From the NCBI GenBank assembly GCA_033297205.1, contig MU859107.1:1-64000 (forward strand): a stretch of 64,000 nucleotides of DNA, written 5' to 3'. Of this stretch, positions 1 through 11,309 are shown piece after piece. The translations under genes were made by a program, and so were the position numbers. Under the pieces are notes generated by a model that saw only the letters and a list, made by a program, of their open reading frames with translations, ran no database searches and was not told the DNA's origin. The first letter of the stretch is position 1, and every line of letters begins with the position of its first letter. Source of the DNA: Pseudoneurospora amorphoporcata. Its lineage: Eukaryota > Ascomycota > Sordariomycetes > Sordariales > Sordariaceae.

Positions 1-652
1 CTCGAAGCCTGAATTCTTTTCTACTTTTAGTAGTTCGAGAGTGGAAATGGCGTTTTTTGTACCAGACTAACAAACAAACCAGGGTTAGATTGTACGTCAC
101 TGTACCTTGCAGGAATTGACTTTGACTCAACCGGGAAGACTCAGGGCGACATCGGAGCCTGCGAGATCGGATCCGACGAATGCCAAGTAATGTCTGTGAC
201 TTTTGTTACCAAGTACACTTGATAGGACTAAAGCAAGATCAGTCCATATCACCAAACTATTGATTCTCGCCAAGTCCCGGACCTGTTGCCGTTGAAAACG
301 GAGGCCTGACACGCGGAATTAAGCCCGCGCAGACTCCCAAAAGTCAGGAAAACCCCAGGGGTGTCATTTTAGGTGGATTAGGGGCACACAGGGGCCTGCA
401 TGTGCTGTCAACGCCCTGTCAAAGCAGGCCAAGCCCCGGGCATGCTGCCCCGCATTCCCCGCCATCGCCCATCGGATCGGGTTCGTACACTACAGGTTCC
501 CTTCTTATCGTACCTACGCGACGCGGTTCCCTCTTCTCCCAAGACAACTATCACCAATCACCACCACGGAACTACAGCAAACCTCACCACTTGACACCAA
601 CGCAAATCGGATCCGGCGCCAATTGAGTTACCGAAGACGAAAAGAAAACACA
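1..652. other. Upstream region of NNF1, no gene seen
   Basis: I see no protein with recognisable features here. The open frames are short and lack coding character. The stretch from about 540 to 652 probably holds the NNF1 promoter end and 5' leader, because the ATG at 653 follows an A-rich leader (GAAAAGAAAACACA). Confidence 0.5.
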
Positions 653-1173
653 ATGTCAACAGACCAAACACAACAGCTGGAAGCTGTGCCGTCTTCGTCG
701 TCGGCAGCGCAAAGGGGGGGATCGCAACAACCTCGGTCGCAACCACAAGAGACGAACCGTCACCATAGCCAGCAACAGCAGACATCATCAGATCCCTCCC
801 AGTCCCAGACTCAGACTCAACAACAACCACCAGCAGACCAAACCCAAATCCAAACCCAGAATCAGAATCAAAGTAGTCAACAACAACAACAACAACAACG
901 ACAACAACCCGAACCATCCTCTGAACCCAGGTCCTCCCAACAACAGCAACCCACCCAAGAACAACCCGAACAACAAGAAGAACAAATACTCCCCGGCCCT
1001 CGCGCCGCCCGCCTCCAGCAACTCTTCAGTACCACCCTCCGGCACACCCTCGATAAGATCTCGCGCGACAACTTCGCGGCATGTTATCCGACGATCGCGG
1101 CGCGGGCGCCGGGGACGTTGGAGTTTGTGCAGAGGCAGATGGTGGAGAGGTTGGGGGTTCAGTGTGATGTGAG

Positions 1174-1257
<84 letters not shown>

Positions 1258-2089
1258 CCCTGGTGTAAGTGGATGGGGGTAAAGAGGATAAGGCGGGGAA
1301 AAGGGGGGAGGATGATGAGGGGAAGGTGGGGAGAGGGGCGGGAAGGAAAAGCAGGGGGAACGGACGGGGAGGGGAAACGAGGGGAGTGAAGAATAGGAGG
1401 AGGAAGAGGGGTGGAAGAAAGGGGAATGATAAAAGGGGGGAGAGGAGGGGGAAGGAATAAGTGGTAGAAGAAGTGGAGGAGAAATTGGGGTGTTACAACT
1501 TGAGGGAGGTGTTGAAGCAGCGGGGGTAAAGATGAGAAGGACAGGAAAAGATGGCTGGGAGTAAACAAAACAAGAATATGAACAGAGGCTGACAAACCCC
1601 CCAAAAACAACAGAAAGAATTCAACTCCATCCTACAAGCGCGCCAGGTAGTTCCCAAACTCAACGAGCTCGAGACACTAGTAGGCGAAGCGAACAAGAGG
1701 AAACGAGAAGCTGGTGGTGACGATGCTACTCCTCCGGTACCGTACGTTTTGTCATTTCCCCCGTCTTCTCCCCTCCAGATAAGAACTAATACCATCACAG
1801 ACCACACACCCTCCCACCCACCACTATCCTCTCCGCCCACCTCACTCCCCACCTAACAACCACCCATTCCTCTCTCACCACCGAGCTCCAACAAACCCAA
1901 TCCGAAAACCACCAGCTCTTCCAAGAAATCCAAGCCCAACGAGCCGAAATCGAAGAGTTACTTGCCGTGGTAGAAAAGGCGCTGAAGGATGTCGAGGGGG
2001 CTAATGAGTTATTGGAGGGTGTTGTAGGGAAGGGGTTGGTGGAGGAGGTTAGGGGTGTTGATGGGGAGATTACGCAGGTTGAGGGTTGA
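653..2089 (+). CDS. NNF1: Kinetochore protein Nnf1 (MIND/Mis12 complex subunit)
   Basis: Nnf1 (PMF1 in animals) is a subunit of the Mis12/MIND complex, which links inner kinetochore chromatin to the Ndc80 complex. My model has three exons, 653-1168, 1614-1741 and 1801-2089, giving 310 aa and ending in TGA. The first about 110 residues are a Q/S/P-rich low-complexity arm that contains a (CAA)n polyglutamine run. The conserved part starts near residue 118 (LPGPRAARLQQLFSTTL) and continues through FAACYPTIAARAPGTLEFVQ. Across the first splice junction it reads KEFNSILQARQVVPKLNELE, the hallmark Nnf1 segment. A helical, probably coiled-coil tail follows (TTELQQTQSENHQLFQEIQA). The ATG at 653 is the first in frame. 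Intron 1 is long for a fungus (445 nt) and contains the poly-T/polypurine block. The exon 2 donor could shift by a few bases. The family call is by motif recognition. Confidence 0.85.
1185..1257. repeat. T73 homopolymer inside NNF1 intron 1
   Basis: There is an uninterrupted run of 73 T on the coding strand, starting 16 nt after the intron 1 donor at 1169. On the opposite strand it is A73. A run this long is likely to vary in length between isolates and between sequencing reads. Confidence 0.95.
1258..1480 (+). repeat. G-rich polypurine tract in NNF1 intron 1
   Basis: The strand immediately after the T73 run is almost entirely G and A for about 220 nt, with many GGGG and GGGGGG runs. It is capable of G-quadruplex or triplex formation. 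It is intronic: the acceptor is the CAG ending at 1613. Confidence 0.8.
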
Positions 2090-3385
2090 GATGCACCTCT
2101 GGGTGAGGATTGGGACTTGAAGAGTCAGAGGGGAGTTGGGAAAGGAGGACGTGGAAAGAGAGTGTTGATGGTTGGCTTTCCAAGCTAGTTGGCAGGTACT
2201 GGACCAACCATGCCAGGGATCGGATGAGCTGATGGCTTGGGCGGTGGCAGAGAGAAGAGAGGAAAGAGAGTATGGATTGAAGCGGCTGAGGAAAGCGGCT
2301 AACATAAAGAGGTCAAGAATTGTGGAGAGAAGAAACTGGGCATGCGAAGAGAAGCTGGACGACAGAAGCCGTGGAGGGAGAGCGTGACCGGCCTGCAGCT
2401 CACAGGGGTGGAACAGGATGATTATGGTGAGTTGGTCACGATGCGGTATATCAATGTGGCGTCAAGGAATTAGTTGTCTCGAAGACAGTCTAGTTATCCT
2501 CACACTCAACAAGGAGGCGATCTTGGCTTGCGGGTTAGGGTTATCTGGATTTGGGGCCGTCATGGAGTTGTTACTAGGGAAACAACTAGCTCCTGGCTAC
2601 ATCCGCTTGGTTTAGACTGTCTAGCACGACGGCCACACGTCTCAATGAAGTTGGTTCTCAAATGATAGGAATGCTCATCTTGACCCCCGGGCACGCAGAA
2701 CATCATAACTTGTCAAGAGAGCTATTGCATGATAGGGCAGACTCATGTCAGAAACAGTGTATCAACAATGGTATATCAAGTTATATACGTGTATGAATGG
2801 GAGGATGTACATGCATGGCCTTCCAAACCGAACTAACCGCTTGCCCAGTCACCTAGGTAAGCCGCTATCCTGCAGTACCCATCCATGAGAGCATTCTATT
2901 TGATATCTCGTAGCTATGCCGGTAATACAACGCCATGCAGACTAGCAGACAAGCAGACAGAATCAGGTCGCATATTTCACCCTGAACCATGAGGTCCCTT
3001 TGCTCACCCCTGCTGTCATGCCGCCATCCACCCATCCACCCTTCCATCAAAACACGATGCCAAACTCCAGTAGCCAACCCCCTTTCCTTTCCAAGAAACA
3101 AAATCTGGTATGTGGTCGAAAACGACGAGCTCTGAATTCGCAGTCTCTGTCTCATGCTTCCAGTCAATGCAAACGGATCCAATCAAAACCAATGCAGGTA
3201 TATGCCACTCCAGTCGCTCCGGTCAGTCCGCTGACCCCGATATGATTGATGATGATAAGAGGAAAAACAACAAAGGAAATGGGTATATGATAAAAGTAAC
3301 ACAACAGCACAATAACGTCCCACCGCAGCCCAAGCCCGGGGCGGGGACCGCCCGTATCCTCCAAATTTTTCGCTCCCATGGCCAC
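2090..3385. other. Convergent intergenic region, no gene seen
   Basis: This lies between the ends of NNF1 (+) and the PH-domain gene (-). The open frames are short and unlike proteins. I expect it to hold the two 3' UTRs. Confidence 0.5.
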
Positions 3386-4669
3386 TTAAAGCAATCTGTT
3401 TTCCGCACGGATGACCTGCCATGGACCGAATAGCTCAACTTCTCCATATGCTGGAGGCAGCACACGTACCATCCGCCCTGTTGCCCAGTCCACATACCAT
3501 CGCTTGCCGTTAGAGATAATGTAGTTGCTTTTCCGTGGACTCTTGAACAGCAAGACCGAGTAACAGAGCTTAGCGTACAACTGGTCGTGCGTCTCAGTCC
3601 ATATCTGTCTCGGCCGCCATTTCCCTGTGTTTGGGTCGACATTCTCGTTCGGATAAGATGTTGTCGATAGCCGACCAACTATCGGGTGTTGACCGATGAC
3701 TCCTCGCCCGAATGCTGCATAGTTGTCCTGCCCCTGATTTCCTTGCTCGTTCTCCTCTTCGTGTATCGTCGGTGGCCGTGCTGTGCTGTTTCGCCCATTC
3801 CTGTCGTTTTCCTCATCCTCCTCAACACTCCCGTTTGATGCGATACTCTGCCTTCTCTCGCTCAACCTCTGAAAACCGTTGATGTTGTCCTCCGGAGTCG
3901 GCCTTTCCCCACGAAGCCATCTAATCCTCTGAAGTCGTGGTATACTCTGATCCCTGGGAAAGTCTCGCTCATCGATAGGTGCCGCGACGTTGATAGCGGC
4001 AAAGATGCAATCAAGCCACTTGACAAACGTCTTGAGCTCTACACATGATAGTAGAAATTGGTCCGTCTCAGCTCGTAAACGGATCACATAGCGCCGTCTG
4101 CTGTTGTGTCAGCCATCAAGACTTCAACCATTTCAAGAGTTGTAAACGCACTTTCTGTAATCTGCAGCGATTCCGGCATCCGCATGCTGTAGACAATAAC
4201 TCTTCTCCAAAGAAGCCTTCTTAACCCATGGGGGACTATCTGGCGAGATATCGGGGCCGTCGTGTCTCGGTGTAAACCATGTTCGTTCCTTCTTGACCGA
4301 GTAGATGTTGAGTGCTGTCCCCCTCAGTTCGACGTAGACCATCTGCCAATTCCGGACCTCGGCGCGTTTGATCGTATGCTCGATTTCCATCTTTCTCATA
4401 AAGACCCCTTCCGCGTGTATATCGCACGAGTACTTGGGCAGCACATCTTGTGGAGGGGCGACCGGTTTTGAACCCTGTTGTGATGTAGCCAATGCTCTCC
4501 TTTGCGCGGCCATAGCTGACTTCATGGCCGTGTCATAACTGGGTGGGTTCGCCGGTCGCGAGGTCATGAGTTCCCGATAGAACAAGTCCTCCTCCATCGA
4601 CATACGGCGCGGGCGCTGCGACGCCTCATCGCCGACGGTGTGCTGCGAGAAGGCATCGCTGGAATCCAT
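3386..4669 (-). CDS. PH-domain protein of filamentous fungi
   Basis: Two exons, 4669-4152 and 4097-3386, encode 409 aa and end in TAA. The 54-nt intron has donor GTGCGT and acceptor CAGCAG, and joins DYRK to RRYVIRL. From about residue 80 to 200 the sequence reads as a pleckstrin-homology domain, starting YSCDIHAEGVFMRKMEIEH. It includes NWQMVYVELRGTALNIYSVK in the first strands and FLLSCVELKTFVKWLDCI as the C-terminal helix with its conserved Trp. The tail carries a second block (RQIWTETHDQLYAKLCYSVL, then WYVDWATGRMVRVLPPAYGE) that I associate with a fungus-specific PH family. PH domains usually bind phosphoinositides or proteins at membranes; the specific role is unknown. I chose the ATG at 4669 because the more upstream in-frame start is a GTG. 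An upstream exon cannot be excluded. Confidence 0.75.
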
Positions 4670-7600
4670 GAGTCGACACCTTCCCGCTCTCCGTGTGGGC
4701 GGGTGCACAACGTGTGCTTCAACTCTAGCAGGCCTGGTTACCTATAAATCCCCAAGCCCCCAATCCGTCTGTCGGCGGCGTTTGCTGAATCGGTGTCGTC
4801 AAGGGGCCGCCGTCACCGCCTGGTAGCGATCTAAGAAATCCGTCCGCCGGTTGTTTGCTGGTAGCTTCCTCCTTCCTAATCCGTGCTTTTTGGCATGTTG
4901 CCCAGCCCCGTGCCAGGTAATGATAACTTGCGGCCAGAGAGAATAGGGTCCAAGCGAAAGAGAGATGAGACAACGAAAGTCGTGAGCGGATCCTCACTTG
5001 GCAAGAGCCCTTTCTCACTGAGATCGGAACCCAATGAGTCGTCGATGCAGGGACCTGGGAGGTGGACGAGGGCGATAGATACACAAAGTCGGGACCGACA
5101 GTCGCCTTTCTTCAAGCTGCGTCTTGGGTAGTGAAGTCGCTCAGTTTGGGCGGCAGTGTGGGGAGGTGTGACTCTGTGGAGTGATCGCCAGGGTGGGAAA
5201 AGCTTAGCATAGACAGGCCGAGTTCGACAGAGGGTGGAGGCGCATGAGATGGTGCTCTCGGCCGGCGCTGCTGGCGGGATGGTGACAGTTGAGAGTTTGG
5301 GTGTGTGCTTGTGTAAGCCAGGCGGGGTGAGATGCGCGATAGAGAAAGGAGTTCAGTGTACAGGTGGGAAGGATAAGATAATCCAGGGGGTCGTCAAAAC
5401 ATGGTATAGAGTGTCGAAGGAATAAGGAAGGAAACGGTCAGATCCAAAGCCAAGTATACCTAATGGTGTGGCAGGGGTAAAATGGTAGTAAAAATCAAGC
5501 TCTTGCAAGAAGGAAGAGGGCAGTGGTAAGGTAAGTTTTCTACCTTAAAGAGTCAGGGCTTGCCCGGGCCGGAAGGGAAGGGTGGAAAGGGCGAAAGAGA
5601 GACGGGAATTGGGCAAAAGACGGGCAAGACGGGACTCGGGCAGCTGTTCGGATTGTGTTTGTGCGAATACGGAGCTGAGGGCCGGGAGGAGCACGAAAGA
5701 AGTGGTGGAGGAAAGTAGCAGTGAAAGTAAGCGTAGCGAGGGAAGGAGGAGCTTCCAGAGAAATGGAACCTACCACGAACTAGTTCTAGTGTGTGGTGAC
5801 GGGACTGGCTGGCCCGGGTGAGGTGTACCTAAGGTACCTTCTTTCTGTGGAAGTGCAGGCATTCACATCACCACCTAACTGGACACAGTACCTAGGTACG
5901 ACCCAGAGAGTCCCGGTCACCTATGTAACCGTCCGGGTTGAGTGAATGAGATGCAAAAGACAGGGGGGCTCCCGCTGGCGGAAAGCGGTCCCCAATATCG
6001 AATCTCTCACCCCCTACTTGCCTTCCCTCGAGGGCTCCCCCCTCCACTACCCTCCACCGGGCTTCCCAGGTTTCCCATCTTGGCAACGCCCTTTTGGTTC
6101 AACGGAGGGGCTGAGAAGCACGCAGAATGGTTAGGGGATCGCTTCGTTTCCGAGCCACAAGAAGCACCTAGACTCAAGCGGCCCTAGCAGCCCGCGAGCA
6201 GCCCACGCCTTCCACCACCACTCACTGCGGTCCCGGAACTCTGGACGCGCACTGCCAAGCCATCTCAGCTTAACATGGCCAAGTGCGAAAGAGGTTCGCG
6301 GTTTTTCTTCTTTTTCCAGGCAAGGCACCAGTGACAGAGGATCCATCGACGGCTCGCAACGGCGGTACCTGTACAGTCACTCTCGACTTTTCTGACCACA
6401 GCTACCGAGACACGCTAATCGCCATGATGATCTGATCTTATGCACACCAAGGCCCCGGACCATGCTTGATTTGAATCTTGATGACTCTTGATGGCAGAGA
6501 GGATTCGCGAGGTATTGTGAGTTTAGACGTCGGCATGCAGTTGCAGGTGTCCATCGATCGTTGAACGACAACACCATTCCGACGCCCGACTATGCACCTC
6601 GTCCGTCTTTATCGAAAAAGAAGATGAAAAAAAAAAAAAAAAAAAAAGTCCAAAGCGAGATCGGACAACAAAGACTTCGTTTCTCAGATGCATGACGCGG
6701 CCATGTAGCAGCGAAACAATTGTCCTCTGATTTCCAAGCTCGTTTATTAGTTGAAAGTTTTAAAAATATTGAACGATCATTTTAGCTCGCATTGCCTGCG
6801 TCTCGGCCCCACCGCACCTCTTCCCTTCCACAGTCGTAGCGGCCCCAGCTGGCCGTCTTATCGTTGACACACCGCGTCATCCAGCCAATGAGATTCTGGA
6901 TTTAAGCGGACGGACCACTTTGCGCATGGCACGCTAGGCTGTTTCAGGTAGGTGCTTTGAGGGGAACGCGTCTTTCCAAAGACATCACCACAAGCCGTTC
7001 AAGGACATGGGCGCTCGAGCCATTTCCAGCATTTCCACCGCCGACCGGAGCTCACTGCTTCTCCGACTACATTGCGTCGACGGTCACGGTCCGTTTCCGA
7101 GAGAAGTGATTCGGCTTGTTGTTCGCTTCGGGGACACCTTCAGTCGGTTGCCTAGGTAGTCATCGGAACCTGAGACGAAAAGACATCCGTCATCGCAGGT
7201 GGTTGCCGGCCGAGGTGTCTTCTTTTAGTATTGCTGCCACCCACATCTCCATATCTTGGCGGCACCCTGGAGTTGGACGCAATTTCTGTGCAACCCCGGC
7301 CGTGTTACTGCGCCAGAAAACGAACATCCCAATCAAGAAGGCAGCCAAAGAGTTTCGTTTCAGGCTGGGGATTGGGAATGTGGATTGTCTTCGACAAAGT
7401 CGAGGCCCTCTGTGGCTGTCTTGCTGACCAGTGGATAGATGGAAACTCCGTCCCGATTCTCTTAAGATTCCGTTCGTCTCTGGAAGGCCAGTCGAAGTCG
7501 GAGTGTTGGATCAAGTGAGAGATATCTCCTGCAGTCGACCTTTCGTTCACACCTCCCCTGCCTCGGCTTTCAGTCCAGTCGAGTCCTGTGTGTGTTGACG

Positions 7601-10600
7601 GCCGGCTCGACCGAATAAGGCTGAATTGCTGGAAAGCCATTTGCAGCCGGTCAAGCCAGTGAGGGCTGCCCATTTCACTGTGGCAGGGGTGGGACCCCTG
7701 GCCAGACCTTCTCGTTTGGTTAAAACAACAATGTCTCGTCCTCGTTTCGGAAGGTGGTGTTTGGCACCCATTTCTGTCAAAAACCTTCCGGTTTTCTCAC
7801 CTTCAGGTTCCTTTGCTGAACCGAATGCTGTTGGCCACCACAATCAGTTGCGTCCCGTCAGCTTCAGCATGCCATCTTTCAGCGTCGCGCCGGACATAAG
7901 CTTCTCGATTACACTTGTCACTTTCGAACCCCAATCCTTACCTATGCTGTGTTTCAATAACGGGATGCTTTTCTCGCTGGCAGGCTGACACGGTGGTCTG
8001 GCTGCTCTGGCATGGATGCTGTGGATCCTGAGGACCTTGATGTCGGGTTCTCTACGCTACCAAATCGATTTTGATCCTTGGATGGTCTCCAGATTCGCCC
8101 CTGCCTGCCTTGCTAAATAGGTCACCCGTATTTCGCTGGCAATTTCCAAAATAAACTCGAAGAGAATGGGAAGGTCGCTTCTTTCATCTTCTTGGCTTAT
8201 TGGATGCCAAGGGTGGCTTCCGGATTCCGGTTTTAATGGACGGTGCGGAAGGCACAATGGCAGCAGCCGTCAGTCAAAGTGTTCCGGTTTTCGATCCCCA
8301 GCCTTCAACATAGGAAAGAGGAAGGAAGGTTGAGGAGGCTCGCGACCGGTTACATCATTTGTCCGGGCGGAGGACCGGGCATCTCATGGTCGCAACTGAA
8401 CCGCTGATCGGGCGGAACTGGGACTCAACCCGACAACAACTTCATATCCAGGGAGTGCCTTGCCATGGTCCCTTCCCTGCGATAGCAGCAAAAGCACGCA
8501 AGCGCCCCTGTTGTGAGGTTGGCGTCAATCACAGGCAGCTGCTATTCAGGGTTAACGACTCAAACAAGAGGCAGGAACGGGTTGTCGTTCCGGTGTCGGC
8601 AACTCTGCTGACAGTGACTCGACCTGTTGGATTACCAACTGCAGACTTGCTTTTGGCTGTCACGGCTCAGGACGACGACGACACTTGCTCCTGCCTGACT
8701 AGGTCAAACCGCGTGTCGATCCATCCGGGTGCCTGTCTCTCCATAAATGCCCAACCTCAATGTCGCTCTTTTACCAGAGTCAGATTGGTCTCGGCAGTTG
8801 CTCCTTCTCACATGGGCTAGACGGCCATCGATCAGAGCAAGAATAACCCAGGCGTCCCCGTTGGCCCACCGGAGATCACAAGGAGATCGTCCAGATCACC
8901 AGAACTCGACGTTTCAAGATCGATTGGAGACTGCCGCAGTGAGCCAAGATCCACGAATCCCCTCAAGTTCATGTCCACACGGGCCGAAATGAGAAGCGAT
9001 AAGGTCGGTAGGTAGTAATCTGGAGATCGAGATTGTTCCACAAACTCAAAGACGACCACCTACCTCTTCGGTTAACTGATATGTAGGTATGTACGGGCAA
9101 AGACAGTAAAGAGTCGACACCCACACAAGTCCATCCTTCTTCATTTCGATGCAGGAACGGTGGCACAGCCAAAATGGGATAACCTCGGGATTCCGCGCAT
9201 TGATGGTGTCGTCGCCATTTATTATTTAATAGGCGCGGTACCCAGTTAAGTTCGTCCATTGGCATCACACGTGGCCGCCCCGGTCCCCTCTTAGCTCCCG
9301 AGACCAGGTGCTACAACAGGGCTACCAGCCTACGTCAACGCCGTGAGGCCAAAGCTTTGAAAGTGGACGGGGAACGCCCTTGTGGTACAGTTACGTGCCC
9401 GGGGGGCCCATCATCATCTCCCTTCTCGTGGTCAAACACCTAGAGATCCAGGAACCCTGGGACGTCCGAAAGTGGGAGCAACTTCGGGGCTAACATGGCC
9501 TCAGAGAAAGTGCACCTCTTTGACAGGTGTCTTGCCTCTCTCAAGTCTCCGCAAACCATCACTTCGTGTTTGCTGTCGAGAGACTCATGGTAATCATAAC
9601 GGATGTGTTGTCTTACTCTGTCATAGTGCCTGCATGTTTCAGGCCCGGATAACCGTGAGATGCTTATACCCGGATATCGACCTTCTAGATCCGGTCAACG
9701 GTCAAAATATCCAAGTACTTCGTACGGTCAAAAGGTCCAGCACGGTCAACCAACGAACCGGGTGGACGGCTTTTCTGGGTCGGATAATACATCAAGCGAA
9801 GCCCGACCCGTGTGCGCCTCTCAGCTCTCTTTGATATTGGAGCCTGGAGAGGCTGGCTCGTAGTCTACTGACCATCCACCTCAGAACAGCAAGTAGAGAT
9901 GACTTCCTTTTGCTGGGCTGAGGTCCACCCTCCTCTACCTCCCTGGAGCAGTACCCTACATTTCACCACCCAGGCCATCAGTGGCTGACTGATTCAGCAG
10001 GTTACCGCTATAAGCAGCTCGATTCTTGGTCGTTGGTGGCGAAGAAGCGGTTATAACTGCAGTCAGACTAGCAGAAGCACACACAGCAAACACCAGTGAA
10101 GCCTCGTTTTCGGATTTGTCCCTCTAAAGACCGAGCCGACGAGATATAAAACCAGAAGGCTTGTGATTCAACCAATGACAGATGGCGTCATTTCCCTGCC
10201 TCGGAGACATGGACGGCTCTATGCTCCGTATAAGACCCGGGATTTGACTGCAATACGGTTCTTCTCTGAGCTATAATAAGGAGTGACGTTATACTCCGGG
10301 CAAATTGGCCAAAACTCTTGAACCTCTTGGTGATGATCATGGACTTGAGGGCGCAAGTGTTCGGAACAATCAGAGGTTGCGCACACATGAGGAGGTCTTT
10401 GGAAACCATCTTCATCGAGGGTACAGGATCCGCTTCTGCTTCGAAGGGTATAACCAACAACCACGCAACAAGAAGGGTACTCTACCAGCATGCCTCCTGT
10501 CTTACTGCGTACGTATTCGTGTAACACCAACATCACACCTTGATTCTACGGAACTCGAAGTCCAGGACACCACCTTTTTACTGCTGGCTCTGGATTAAAA

Positions 10601-11309
10601 TCCCGTACGACGTACTCGGTGCAGTAGCCGCGCGTCTTTCACAACCTTCGAGTGTCTGGTGGATCACACCCGTTATCCTTCACCTTATCTCTTCGTTCCA
10701 TTTTACGCCATCATCCTGTGACCACTTGCGTCTGTATGGTTCTCCCACTATAACCAGATCAAGAAGGCCACTCCGACCTGGCGGCCGAATGATACGTGTT
10801 GGGCATGAATATCAAAGCAAACTCCGTCACCGGAGCTCTTTACACTCCGGTTTCCTGCTATATATGTACATGACCGACCAACCGACCAGATTGGACGACC
10901 AACTTTCAGAAGGTTGAAAACGCTGGAGTTCACTCGTACCAAGCTACCGGACCACGGCACTGTCTCTTCACCTTCCTGAATGGGTAATAGGCTTCTTTCC
11001 AGGCTTACGTCGCTTCCTGACAGCGAGTCAACTGCGTACGTGTCCATATAAACATGCATGTAAGTAAGCCTCGGGCCAGTTGAGTACATAAATCTCCTCG
11101 ACCGAATGTCCTCACATGAGAGCAGTGAGACGAAAGCCATCTTACCACACGCTAGTACGATCAAGAACCAAGAAAGACTCGAGTGTCATATCACCCAAAA
11201 GGACCGGAGTTCGGCCTGGTAGTTGTAGGGATGTTTAAAAGTGCAAAAGCACATCGTCAACAGTATCTGAACAAGAAACCAGGACATTAGGTATCAAACA
11301 AGAAAAAAC
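4670..11309. other. 6.6-kb stretch without a recognisable gene
   Basis: I read both strands and found only short open frames with no family motif, no plausible exon chains and no mobile-element proteins. The longest frames (for example 8359-8820 + and 9382-9834 +) have random-looking composition. Visible sequence features are an A21 run at 6627-6647 and palindromic TACCTAAGGTA/TACCTAGGTA-type motifs near 5825 and 5890. The part next to 4670 should hold the PH gene's promoter. Long noncoding transcripts are possible but cannot be judged from sequence. Confidence 0.5.
6627..6647. repeat. A21 homopolymer
   Basis: A run of 21 A in the gene-free region. No gene context. Confidence 0.9.

Noticed and set aside
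1169..1282. Continuation of NNF1 exon 1 as a polyphenylalanine tail
   Set aside because: This is the T73 run read through the donor. The Nnf1 family sequence resumes at 1614, so the run is intronic.
3164..3385. 74-codon frame directly after the TAA of the PH-domain gene
   Set aside because: It is in frame, but the stop is TAA, the stretch is short, and its hydrophobic composition (IIINHIG...) looks like T/A-rich 3' UTR rather than protein.
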